Assembly (NCBI RefSeq): GCF_003265705.1
Contig: NW_020312902.1
Span: 16,432,970 to 16,496,969 of the forward strand
Length of the DNA: 64,000 bases
DNA from: Callorhinus ursinus
Lineage: Eukaryota > Chordata > Mammalia > Carnivora > Otariidae
Direction of reading: 5' to 3'
In this document: positions 47,750 through 57,600 of the stretch, piece by piece
Numbering within the stretch: the stretch's first letter is position 1
How the letters are laid out: each line of letters starts with the position of its first letter
The notes under the pieces: model-generated
The model's database searches: none
The model's input: only the letters and a program-made list of their open reading frames with translations
Told to the model about the DNA's origin: nothing
Program-made: the position numbers and the translations under genes

Positions 47750-48107
47750 CTGAGTTCCTAATTCTTGAGTGGAATGTGTGCATTTGGGAAGAGCTACCTC
47801 AAGATTCCTCTTCTCTAACCTGGGCCAGGATCTTGCATCCTTCTTCGGGCTGAGCTTTTTACATTGGTTAAAATGGAAAATGACCACGTGTGTTTCTTTG
47901 GAGGCATTTTCCAGCTGTGGCACTGCCCTCATCCATGGAGTGGTGGCAAACTTGTTTTGTTGGCCCTTGTTTGTTAGGGTTGCAGTGGGAATGTGAACAC
48001 TGGAACCCAGCCTCTGGTCACTCTTGTCTAGAGCCTGACCTTCGAGGTGATCACTTATACCATCCTGTCTTGATGCACTTGAGCTAAGAGAGGCTTGGGG
48101 TGGGTGT

Positions 48108-48110
<3 letters not shown>

Positions 48111-48156
<46 letters not shown>
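48111..48156. repeat. (TC)23 microsatellite
   Basis: Perfect TC run of 46 bases preceded by a GGGTGTGTG segment. Confidence 0.97.
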
Positions 48157-48160
<4 letters not shown>

Positions 48161-48454
48161 GGTGTTCTGGGCCTCCCCCCGCTGTTGGAGTTAGGAGTTG
48201 CTCTTGCTTGCAAATGGCTTGTGCCTAGTTGGGAGACAGAGGCCAGTGGAGCCCCTCACTTCTGATCTGGGCTTCCTGACTAACCTTGGGCCACTGGTCA
48301 GTCCCAAAGCTTCAGTCCAAGGTGTACCAGGGCCACTGTTGCTGACACCTGATCTAGCAGGAAGCTCTCTATTGGGTCTACCTGCTCTTGGCCACGAGTC
48401 AGTAGACAGGAGTCCGGTTATGTTGTGTTTTCCCTTACAAGGCATAAATACGGT

Positions 48455-48790
48455 TTTCTCTTTAAAAAGTAGTGCCTGCTCATTAAAGAAGATTTGGAAA
48501 ATAAAATTTAAAAGAAAGAATTGCTAATTACTTTGCTGCTCAAACATAATCACTTTGAGCATCTTAGCATGTTTCTTTCCACTCTTTCTTTTTCTATGCA
48601 CAGGCTTTAAAAGAAGCAGTTGTTATTAAGGCTGTTTGTCCTCTACTTTTTTTCTTATAATAGTGTCATGAGCATCTTGCCTGTACTGCTTGGGAGCATC
48701 ATTTTAAATGACTGTGTAATATTCCATTAAGTAGATGGACCATCATTTACTTAACGTATTTTTGGTCTTGATCCCTTGAAGGCCTCCTTC
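48455..48790. mobile_element. Old interspersed repeat, probably L1-derived
   Basis: AAGATTTGGAAAATAAAATT, GTGTCATGAGCATCTTGCC, GTGTAATATTCCATTAAGTAG: same family as 1180 and 5330. Confidence 0.45.
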
Positions 48791-49654
48791 CTCTGTTAAC
48801 ACATTTTGGTTCAATAACCCATGAAGTTGGCTAAACTCCCTTTTTGACTGATTTTCTGTCTCTGCCATTTCTTTGAGATAATGTGAAACGGACCTTCTTT
48901 TTGTTCGCCTTAAGCTTGGCGCATTCAAGCTTCAGATAGGCCTCTAGGTCTCATTATCCTTTGGTTTGATGAACACAGTTGTATTTACTGTCCCCTCCCT
49001 GGTCCTACAGCTTCGGTTCTGGGCACCCCCCAGCCCTTACAGGCAGGTGCTCCTGTGGATGGTAGGCCCCCCAGTGTGCTCCTGCCCCATCACCGATGTG
49101 CCTCTCAGCCTTGTGGTCCATGTACAGCATTCAGGAGGTTTCCCCAGCTGCAGTGTGGGATGTTTGCCCGAGAGAGAACAGCATTTCTTTGCCCCCCTCT
49201 CTCTCTCTCTCTTTTTTTTTTTTCTTCCTTTCCAGACACATACATTTCCCTTCCTGTTGGGTGGCCCAGGGTGCCCCGTTGGCTGGATTGGGGAGCTGGC
49301 TGCCTTACACTTCCACGGCCCTGGCCTGTGTCTCTCCCTTCTCCCCTTCCTGACGTCCCTTGCCCTCATGCTTCCACCCCATGGGCCCTCCCTCACCGTG
49401 CTGTCACCGCGCTCCTTCTCCCGGCTGCCCTGGCCCAGCCCATTTCGGTGACCTCCGTGCTGCATTCCTGCTTGGGGACCGAGCCGCCGTAATGATGTTG
49501 GTGGAGCAGGTTAGCAGATGGCGGCCGCAGCAATGAGACCTGACATGTTCTAATGACTCCCTCCTTCCCAGCCTTGGAGCGGCCGGGGTTTCCTTGAGGC
49601 ATTTTCGGAGGGGGCCACGGGAACTCGGGGGGACCCCAGGTGCCGATGGGGTCC

Positions 49655-49965
49655 GTGACCTTTGCTGCTATAATATCAGTGTTTCACAAGCAGGGCGGTT
49701 CGGGAGCCCACTTGCAGCCCATCAAAAATTGATTTAATTGCAATTTTTCCTCCAATTAGGAGCACTGGAGCCTGACTAATTGGAGTAATAGAGAGTAATA
49801 AGGCTCAGATAAAAAGCCTTCCTCGGCGGCCTTTGTATCTCGTGTCAGTGCCTGTCAGAGGTCAGAGAGCTTGCATATTCTATTAGGCAGCCCGGCCTTC
49901 ATTTGTACAAATTAGTTTACCCAACAGTAATTAAAATGCCAATGCGGGTTGAAGAGAACTGAATA
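49655..49965. promoter_or_regulatory. Candidate developmental enhancer with clustered homeodomain sites
   Basis: About 300 bases of non-repetitive, abruptly AT-rich DNA between GC-rich flanks, with no open frame of interest. TAATTG occurs at 49735 and 49777, CAATTA at 49753, TAATTA at 49928, further ATTA cores at 49881 and 49911, and an octamer-like TTGCATAT at 49871. An AGATAAA GATA-like site is at 49807. Several CpGs survive (49829, 49832 and 49841). This density of homeodomain cores in unique sequence is the usual look of a conserved non-coding enhancer. FBXW4 introns are known to hold long-range FGF8 enhancers, so FGF8 is the likeliest target; that assignment is inference. Confidence 0.6.
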
Positions 49966-50019
49966 CACTTGATGGGCATGTTGGTGACTGATGTGACAGC
50001 TCTGGTGGCCTCCCTTGCC

Positions 50020-50275
50020 AAAGTGTGTCAGCCGCGGCTCAGAGGCAGCCGGGGCCTGGGCTGGCCGGGTGGCTCCGGGCCAGCCACAGGGCACAGCTGC
50101 GAAGCACGCCCCTCTGCCGCCGCCCGGCCAGCCCTTTCTTCTTCCAGGTGGAGCCGTTGGTTCAGTTGTCTGTTTGTTCATCCGACAAGCGCTCGAGGTC
50201 TCAGGCAGTGTCCGGCATCGTGTGAGGTGCGGCGAGAGAAGGCGCGGGGCCAGGCCCCGGCTCAAATCCCGGCTC
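50020..50275. other. CpG-rich block next to the homeodomain island
   Basis: GC-rich stretch with clustered CpGs (CAGCCGCGGC near 50030, GCCGCCGCCCGGCC near 50115, GGTGCGGCGAGAG near 50226, GGCGCGGGGCC near 50240). It begins about 55 bases after the candidate enhancer at 49655-49965 and merges on the right with a MIR fragment. It may be part of the same regulatory unit. Confidence 0.4.
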
Positions 50276-50445
50276 TGCTTGTGGCTCCTTGTGGGAGCCA
50301 CGGGCCTCAGTTTTCTGGCCTGTAAAATAGGGCCAGTGGTATCTGCTGCACCGGGTTACGAGGATTGGATGGGATGAGGTTTCTGAAACCCTTCCTCAGA
50401 AGCTAGTGCATAGCAGGTGCTCAGCAAATGACGAGTATCATTAAG
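50255..50445 (+). mobile_element. MIR
   Basis: CTCAAATCCCGGCTCTGC, CCTCAGTTTTCTGGCCTGTA, AAAATAGGGCC and GCATAGCAGGTGCTCAGCAA; a sense MIR. Confidence 0.78.
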
Positions 50446-50459
50446 AGGCCCTAAAGGAG

Positions 50460-50645
50460 GGGCGCCTGGGTGGCTCAGTGGGTTAAGCGACTGCCTTCGG
50501 CTCAAATCATGATCCCAGGGTCCTGAGATCGAGCCCCACGTCGGGCTCCTTGCTCAGCGGGGAACCTGCTTCTCTCTCTGCCAGCCGCTCCCCCTGCTCA
50601 TGCTCACTCTCTGTCAAATAAATAAAATCTTAAAAAAAAAAAAAA
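50460..50645 (+). mobile_element. SINEC, young-looking
   Basis: Perfect 14-base target-site duplication AGGCCCTAAAGGAG at 50446 and 50646, with an uninterrupted poly-A end. Confidence 0.96.
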
Positions 50646-50996
50646 AGGCCCTAAAGGAGCCTACCTTCTTCCCGGCCTGTTCATGCCTGAGTAATTTCCC
50701 TTCTTCCCTCCTCCTCTCTTCTGGTTCTTGTTGTTTTCCATTCCTCAGTTTGAGTACCAGAACCCCTGATGCTCCTGGGGTCTCTCTCTGATGTGGGGGC
50801 TCCTGCGTCACCTTCTTGGGCCTGAGGATGATCTCTGTGATGCCAGGTTTGCTTGAGCTGGAACCAGGGGGCCAGGAAGGTAGGTCGGGAATCTGGACAA
50901 GGTCTGGGGCAAGATGGGACATGGGAGGAGCCTAGCTTCTGATAGGGGCTTTCTCATCTGAAGAGAGTAGAGTTTATAGAATCAGAATGACTTTTA

Positions 50997-51172
50997 TTTT
51001 TTAAAAGATTTTATTCATTTGAGAAAGAGAGAGATTGAGAGCATAAGTGGGGAGAGGCAGAGGAGAAGCAGACTCCCCACTGAGCAGGGCTCGATCCCAG
51101 GACCCTGAGATCATGACCTGAGCCAAAGGTGGATGCTTAACTGACTGAGCCGCCTAGGCGACCCAGAAGCAA
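50997..51172 (-). mobile_element. SINEC
   Basis: Target-site duplication AATGACTTTTA at 50986 and 51173. Slightly shortened in the middle. The minisatellite starts about 30 bases beyond it. Confidence 0.92.
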
Positions 51173-51204
51173 AATGACTTTTAGACCCTCAAGCTGAGAG
51201 TGTG

Positions 51205-51370
51205 TACTTGCACAAGAGAATGTGTGCTTGGACAAGAGTGTGTGTGCTTGGACAAGAGTGTGTGCTTGTACGAGTGTGCGCNNNNNNNNNNACAAGAGTG
51301 TGTGCGCTTGGACAAGAGTGTATGTGCTTGGACAAGAGTGTGTGTGCTTGTACGAGTGTGTGTTTGGACA
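51205..51370. repeat. Minisatellite, 20-base unit, interrupted by an assembly gap
   Basis: Tandem units of the type GACAAGAGTGTGTGTGCTTG begin near 51211, 51231, 51251, 51291, 51311 and 51331, with a shorter divergent unit TACGAGTGTG at 51269 and 51351. The order of two or three long units followed by the short unit occurs on both sides of the gap, suggesting a higher-order period. Confidence 0.85.
51282..51291. other. Assembly gap (10 N)
   Basis: Ten unknown bases inside the 20-base minisatellite. The true length is unknown; the array may be longer than shown. Confidence 0.99.
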
Positions 51371-53244
51371 TTAATGTGTAGATACTGTTGGTACTTCTCA
51401 TCTATAATCTGGTTGTGGTGTTTATGAGGGATTTCACTTCCCCAGCGACATGGGACTGTGGCATGTGTCCTTCAGGTCTGAGTCTGGTGATGTGGGAGTT
51501 GTTTAGGAAGCAGAGGGACCCCTTCACAGCTCCTAGGTCTAGCTTCCTCGGCCTTGTCGGCTGTGAGCTCCACAGGGCCCTTTCAGTCCAGTTCCACAGA
51601 CTTGGACCAAGTACCTCTTCTAGGCCAGGCCCTGTGCCGGGCACCAGAGGACACAGGAGCCACCGGATGGTCCATGATCTCAAAGGGAAGATGGGGAGAT
51701 AACCCCCAAAATACCATGTGTCCCCTGAGGGTAAGATAAAGCCTGGTAGAGACTTGGAAGAAGGCTGGTCAAGTCCCATGGGGAGCCAGAAGCTTCTGCT
51801 TCAGCATGGGTTTGCCGTCCCTGTCCCTAGGACACCTCTAAGAACAAGATGGGACTGAGGGCTAAAGCCATTTGACTCTTATTTCCGTTCTGAGGAGAGC
51901 TGGCTTTTTCTGTAACTTCAGATTCTAAGTTGAGATGATAGCAAAGACCTTTTAACGGGTCAGACTCCCGGAGTAGTCTGTTGGGAGGTGCCATCGAAGG
52001 GGTGGTGCATGTGTCTGTTTAGGGCGCCTCCGAGCATTTGTTGGGAACCTCGGGCATGCGGGGTGCAGGGCCCGGCACGGTGAGGGTGTGGGCCATCTGC
52101 TGGTGGACGAAGGCGGACTGCTGCCCGTGGAGCAGTCTGGCGATCCATGCAGGCGAGATGGCTTGGTGGAGGCTGAGCTCGTGGGGGCAGGAGGCCTCCT
52201 GCAAGGGGCACATCCCACCCCACCTGCTCCTAAGTTTGGGAGCACCTTATCCAGTGCGGCTCTGGGGAGGGGAGCAAGTGTGCAGAGGGAGTTGATGAAC
52301 ATCCCTGGGAGCCTGGCCGGCACTTCGTTTTCCCTTCCTGACCGGTGGGAACCATAGCTTCTATCTGGTGAACTTACTGTGTGGTGGGAGGCATCCTTCA
52401 GGCGTCCCAGGACTGCGAGTTCTGTCTTCTCTTGTGCTCCATGTGTCTCCTACGCTTGGGCAAGACTGCACGTGGGCACACCCTTCTCATCTCCCGTCCC
52501 TGGGTGTGGCTGGCCTGTGGCTTTTGCCTGATGCCTCCTGAAGTCCATGGGAAGTGGAAGGTGAGGTGGGGAGCGAGTGTGGCCACAAGCAGGGAGGAAT
52601 AGTGGGAGGTGTGCAGGGCTGCGTCTGCAGCCAGCTTCACCCCCATGAGTCCTGGCAGTCCCCATGGTTTGGGCGTGAGGCCCGGTGTGTGTTCCCAGCG
52701 GAACCTGGCTCCCAGGCTGCTTGACTGCTGCTTACCAGGCTTGTACCGAGTGTTAAATTTGATTAAACGCTCAGGTCCCCCTGTGTGCTGGGTGGGGGGC
52801 AGCGGGGGGTCTCTCTACTTTCCTTCCTTCTCTTCTTCCCTGCACCACAGGGTTGGGCAAGGGAAGAGGGCGGCTTTTGGAAAGCAACATTTCTGGGTGC
52901 TGTGTCCAGGTGATCATGACAGGCCTTTGTGTGGCGTGAAGGTGAGAGGCACTCCTGCCGGTGGCAGATGAACGGGGCTGGGGTGGGGGGGCAGGAATAG
53001 AGAGGGACGGGGGTCCCAGGAGAAGGCACTTGCGGCCCCACTCCAGCCTTCTGGGAGCTGTTGGGAGTGGCAGATTCAGGTTCAGGGGCTTCCTCCCCTT
53101 CCCCTCATCTCAACTTACCTCGTCACTAGTTAAGACTGTGGCCGGTCAGAGGCCTGCCGCAGGCCTCCCTGGATGTCTGTGCATCCGTGCTGGCGCCCCT
53201 CACCTGGCCTGTGCCCCTCACCTGGCCTGCACGTCTCGAAAGTC

Positions 53245-53345
53245 TGAAGGGCCCAATTGCCCGCTCGAATGCTTTCCAAGTGGCTATTATGTTTCCAACC
53301 CAAGGTAATTGGCTTTACCAGTTATTAATGGATTACCCTCAAGAG
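53245..53345. promoter_or_regulatory. Small candidate regulatory island
   Basis: About 100 bases of AT-richer unique DNA in a GC-rich setting, with GGTAATTGG at 53304, then TTATTAATGG and GGATTACC within 53321-53338. It lies 1.4 kb before the exon at 54773. Short and weakly supported. Confidence 0.3.
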
Positions 53346-54772
53346 AAAAATGTGGAGGGGAGGGAGGTGAGGACAACCTCTCCTGGCTTTGCAGTTCGGG
53401 GCTTCCGTGTCCAGTGGCTGGGGGTCACTCGGGGCAGGACAGAGTGGCTGCTTTGGCTGCCATTCCAGTGGAGTGGTCACCAGCACTCCTGGGGGTCAGA
53501 AGGAAGCCGGGGGAGCATGTCCCAGGAGGAAGTCTTGGCTTGAGGCATGGAAGCCCCAGGGTGGCTCATGTGGCCTTTTTTATCAGCTGAGGGTTGAAAA
53601 ACAGACACCTGCCGTGCAATTTGGATTGTCCTTCAGTGGCTTGACCAGTGCCTGCCCCCATCAGCAACTGCAGGCCACCTCCACCCCCCTTTGCCCCCTC
53701 CAAAGCCCCTGGCTTCTTCAGAGCCCTCGCCACAGAACTCTGTCTGCCCACTGACCTGCTTAGGACCAGAGAGCCACAGGTGGTGGGCAGGGCCAGGGTG
53801 GATGGGCCAACGGGTCATTGGTCTGTCTAGCCCCCTCCCCCCAGCGCCCGACCTATAGGGACACGGCCCTTCCCCGGCCCCAGGGCTCCTGAGTGACATG
53901 ACTGCTTTCAGCTCTCCTGCTCCGGGTTAGGTGTTCCAGCTGGGGTTCCAGCTGGGGTTCCCGCTGGCATCCCTCCCCACCCAGCAAGTCCTCCACCAAG
54001 GTGTGGCCTGGCACTCAGGTCCCAGGTGTGGCCTTGGGGCTCCACCGGCCTGGCTCATGGCACAGAGCTTGCCCACCGGCCTTGTGCCTCCACCTAAAAA
54101 TGGGGCTGCACATGCATGTGTTGAACTTTTTAGGGGCTTAAGAGTTACTCTGGGGAAATAGTGTCACTGTGCTCTAAACTCTGCCTGCCTGCCAACTCAT
54201 TCCATGGCAGCGGCGCCCCCCTGCCCCTTCGCGTGCTCTCTTCCCGGCCTCGCGCACCAGCACACTTGGAGTTAGTGGCCTTTGATGGTTCCCTCTGCAC
54301 AGTTCGGTGCCATTACACCTGCCCTGGGCTTGCGGCATGTTACCTAGCTCATAACGCCTTCAACAGTGCCCCCCAGCCACCCTGACCTCTGACCAGGGTC
54401 TCTTCTTCCCCTACCCAACAGCCTGTTCCCCGGGGGCCTTTTCTGCAGCCTGACAGGCCTGCCCTCCCTTGGCCTGAGGGTTGCACGTGTAGAGATGTGG
54501 TCTTCTGGTGGGCAGAGACCACAAGACCTTTCTGAGTGGCGAGCTCCTCTGTCCTTACACCTGTGGGGGCCCCTGGGGTCTTGTAGACCTCCCCATGCTT
54601 CCAGTCATCTTCCTGCAGCTTCTCTGACGCGCCCCCCCCCACAGCCCCTTCTCTCGTCCTGTCTCCACTCTGTGATCCCCGGAGAATGAGCACTGCACTT
54701 GCAACTGTGTCACCGTCCCCGCCACAGGTTCTGACAAGCCCGCCCTGACTCTGCTCTCCTTTTGTTTGGCAG

Positions 54773-54838
54773 CTCTTTTGTGACAGGGACAGCTTGTTGT
54801 GGGCACTTCTCACCCTTAAGAATCTGGGACCTCAACAG
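54773..54838 (+). CDS. FBXW4: FBXW4 internal exon (probably exon 6), WD repeat
   Basis: The acceptor follows a strong pyrimidine tract (CTGCTCTCCTTTTGTTTGGCAG) interrupted by few purines; the donor is GTAAGA. Its first base completes Ser with the AG of the previous exon; the exon then reads SFVTGTACCGHFSPLRIWDLN. The IWDL motif is the WD40 signature ending a blade. At 66 bases with phase 2 at both ends it could be skipped without shifting the frame, at the cost of half a blade. The final AG would join the next exon to make Ser or Arg. No later FBXW4 exon (the next should open with a GQL...THLGSDFPP-like stretch) was found up to base 64000, so the following intron is longer than 9.1 kb. Confidence 0.95.
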
Positions 54839-55029
54839 GTAAGAGATTCCTGAGCCACCATGGCTTCCCGTGGGGGTGGGGTTGGAGCAGCCAGGGAGGC
54901 ACAGCAAAGACCTTTGGGCCCACCTGCCCCGTTGGCCACCAGGTGGTCCAGGAGGAGGCTGGGAAGCACCCGGCCCACGACCCACTGACCGCCTCCAAGA
55001 CGTGCGCGCTCCCCTGGCCTCGTTAGAGT

Positions 55030-55310
55030 TAGCTTGAGGAAACTGTTGGAAGGAATTTGTAATAGGTAAATAATTTCACTTAGAAATTAGGATAACAACA
55101 ACCATTTGGATTTGCGATATTTTTCTCTAAGGAGTGTCTGATTATGTGGCTACATAAAATCCCATCTATCCTAAAATAAAGATTTCGGAAGTGACCTACA
55201 GATCCATAAAAAGAATTATACAGAACAGTTAAAATACATCCAGGTTTTATTCACAATTCTCTGCCTTGGCAGGCTTGACACATTCCTGTCGGATTATCTA
55301 CCATTCTGAT
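55030..55310. promoter_or_regulatory. Candidate regulatory island just after the last exon
   Basis: About 280 bases of AT-rich unique DNA starting 190 bases after the exon ending at 54838 and ending sharply where an L1 fragment begins. It holds AGGTAAATAATTTCAC near 55064, AAATTAGGATAACAACAACC from 55084, CATAAAAAGAATTATAC near 55205 and CGGATTATC near 55290. I see no repeat family match, and the contrast with the GC-rich flank at 54840-55020 is marked. Function is inferred. Confidence 0.4.
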
Positions 55311-55311
55311 G

Positions 55312-56640
55312 AGCTTTTATTTTGTTTTTTTAGCTTTTTATTTTGAAATAATTATAGATTCGTAAGAAGTTCCAAAAATAGAACAGCAAGGTACCTGTGT
55401 AGCATTAGATAATATATACGTTAATACATAATACAAATCAGAACCAGGAAATCGACATTGGTATAATCCACAGAACTTTATTTAGATTGTAGTCATTTCT
55501 GTGTGCGTGTGTGTGTGTGTGTGCGCGTGTGTGTGTGCGCGTGTGTGTGTGTGCGTGTGCGCATGTGCGCAGTTCTGTGCGGTTTTATCCCATGGGTAGA
55601 TTCACGTTACCGTTACCACAGTTAGGGTACGGAACCGTCGGAACCGTCGCTTGCCCCCCTCACAGCCGCACCGTCTAGCTGCCATCCCCTCCGGCACTCC
55701 CTCTTGTCCCTAACTAACGTCTGGCAACCACTTATGTGTTCCCCGTCTCTATAATTGCGTCAGTTTGAAAGCATTATATAAGTGGAATAATGTACGTAAC
55801 CTTTGGGGATTTGCTTCCCCTCCATACCAGTAGTTGCGCTGAGAGGGCTTTACTCGAGGTTGCTCGGTAGTGGTCCCTGGTGGGGATGTACCACGGCACT
55901 CTCCCATTGAGCAGCACTCCCCCACTAAGGACATTGGGTTATTTTCAGTTTTTTGACTATTGCAGATTAAGCTGTCATAAACATTTGTATATAAGCATTC
56001 ATGTGGACCTGGGTTTTCATTTCTCTGGGATTAATGCCCCAAACTCTTTGAATATCTGTACCATTTTATAATCCAGCCCTGGTGTAGGGGAGATCTAGTT
56101 CCTTCACCTCCTCAACAGCATTTGGAACGATCACTGTTTCTTATTTTAGCTATTCTCACAGGTGTGGTGTCTGGTGGCTTTAATTGGAATTTCCTTAATA
56201 GTTATTGATGATGAACATCTTTTTATGTGCTTTTTTTTTGCCTTCTGTATATTCTCTTTGGTAAAATCGCTGCTCAGGTCTTTTGCCCATTTTCTAATTG
56301 AAGAGGTTGCTTTTTCACTGGAGTTTTGAGAGTTCTTTATATGTTCTAGATGTGAGTCCTTTGTCAGACATGAGGTTTGCCTATACCTTTAAGTCTGGAG
56401 CTTGTCTTTTTATCCTCTTGATAGGATAAAAGACCAAAGTTTTAAATTTTGATGACGTCCAAATTATTGACTTTTTCTTTTTGTGCTCTTGGCGTGAAGT
56501 CTGAGAAGTCTTACCCTAGCTTCAGGCCCCCACGTTGTGGTTTGCAGTGCCGTGATTTACAGGAGCTCTGCCCGCCTGTCTCCTGCCTCAGCTGCTCTAG
56601 CACGTCTCTTCTCTCCATCTCCCCAGGAAAGTATTAGCCA
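55312..56640 (-). mobile_element. L1 fragment
   Basis: Clear inverted L1 order: GAAATAATTATAGATTCG, TTAAGCTGTCATAAACATTT, GGTTTTCATTTCTCTGGG, TTTTGCCCATTTTCTAATTG, GTCCTTTGTCAGACATGAGG. Contains the GT/GC tract at 55501. Not coding. Confidence 0.7.
55501..55570. repeat. (GT/GC)n alternating purine-pyrimidine tract
   Basis: About 70 bases of GT repeats with regular GCGC interruptions, inside an L1-derived block. Such tracts favour left-handed DNA. Confidence 0.9.
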
Positions 56641-56698
56641 TATCTTTTTGTTTTCCTGAAAAATCTGTCATATTGTCAGTATTTCCAAAAGATTTTTT

Positions 56699-56870
56699 TA
56701 TAAAGATTTTATTTATTAGAGGGGGGCAGAGGGAGAGGGAGAAGCAGACTCCCCGCTGAGCAGGGACCCCCCACCCCCCACCCCCCAATGTGGGACTCCA
56801 TCCCAGGACCCTGAGATCATGACCTGAGCCGAAGGCAGATGCTCAACCTACTGAGCCCCCCAGGCGCCCC
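56699..56870 (-). mobile_element. SINEC
   Basis: Perfect 15-base target-site duplication TCCAAAAGATTTTTT at 56684 and 56871. A C-rich expansion (ACCCCCCACCCCCC type) replaces part of the usual CAGGGAGCCCGATG segment. Confidence 0.94.
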
Positions 56871-57152
56871 TCCAAAAGATTTTTTTTTTTAACACATGAG
56901 ATGTTTTCATTAAGTATGGTTTTCTTTACAACATTCTCTGGTGGTCATCCAACCAGAGGGATCGGAGACTCGCAGCTTCCCCAGATACCACATTACATCT
57001 TTGGATAGCTCTGAGAGTTCTCATGCCTGTCCTTCAGCAAGGGTTGATCTGCTTCCAGGAGCTGTGATCCTGGATAAGAAGCGAGTTGAATCATGCCTCT
57101 GAAGACAGGCCTTTAAATATTTGAAAACTTTGGTCCTGCTCCTCCAGCGTCT

Positions 57153-57350
57153 TTTTTTTTTTTTTTTAAGATTTTATTTACTTATTTGACAGAGGAAGAG
57201 CAAGAGCGGGAACACAAGCAGAGGGAGTGGGAGAGGGAGAAGCAGGCTTCCGGCTGAGCAGGGAGCCCCATGCAGGGCTCCATCCCAGGACCCCGGGATC
57301 ATGACCTGAGCCAAAGGCAGACACCTAACGACTGAGCCGCCCAGGCGCCC
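57153..57350 (-). mobile_element. SINEC
   Basis: Long T run, GA-rich middle and inverted head ending CCCAGGCGCCC. GTCTT occurs on both sides. Confidence 0.93.
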
Positions 57351-57409
57351 GTGTCTTCTCTTTATCAGGCCAGAAGTCTGAGGACCTTTAATTGTTGCTC
57401 ATAAACATC

Positions 57410-57600
57410 AGTAAAGGTGCTTTTGGCTAAAAGTAATGAGGACCTAATTCAAAGTGGCTCAAACAATAAAGGGGTTACTATTATCTTGAATGACAAGGAG
57501 TCCATCCAGGAGTTGGGTGGTTCACTGCTTCCAGGATTGATGGGTTGGGCAGCTCAGTGAAAGCTTGAGAGCCCATCTCAGCTTTCTGCTTTGCCACCTC
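57410..57600 (+). mobile_element. Old interspersed repeat, family not named
   Basis: GGCTAAAAGTAATGAGGACC, CAAAGTGGCTCAAACAATAA, CATCCAGGAGTTGGGTGG; similar in order to 40595-40720. Confidence 0.4.

Larger units (their letters stand above)
14111..54772 (+). other. FBXW4: FBXW4 large intron (probably intron 5), 40.7 kb
   Basis: The donor GTAAGG at 14111 and the acceptor at 54772 enclose 40,662 bases. The exon phases on both sides agree (AG + C = Ser), which supports direct joining. The intron holds most of the candidate enhancers described here, two SINEC-free stretches (16.66-23.72 kb and 23.91-39.16 kb) and a SINE/L1 hotspot (39.1-47.8 kb). Areas without any entry of their own, such as 17-20.5, 21.3-23.7, 29-33.8, 34.9-36, 47.8-49.6 and 51.4-53.2 kb, are mixed unique intronic DNA in which I see no gene. 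In the mouse, one dactylaplasia allele is an endogenous retrovirus insertion in the corresponding intron; nothing like it is visible here. Confidence 0.9.

Noticed and set aside
51205..51370. Regularly spaced repeats as a CRISPR array
   Set aside because: The units are directly adjacent with no spacers, in a mammalian intron; it is a minisatellite.
14111..54772. Endogenous retrovirus in the large intron, as in a mouse dactylaplasia allele
   Set aside because: I saw no paired long terminal repeats, primer-binding site or gag/pol-like frame.
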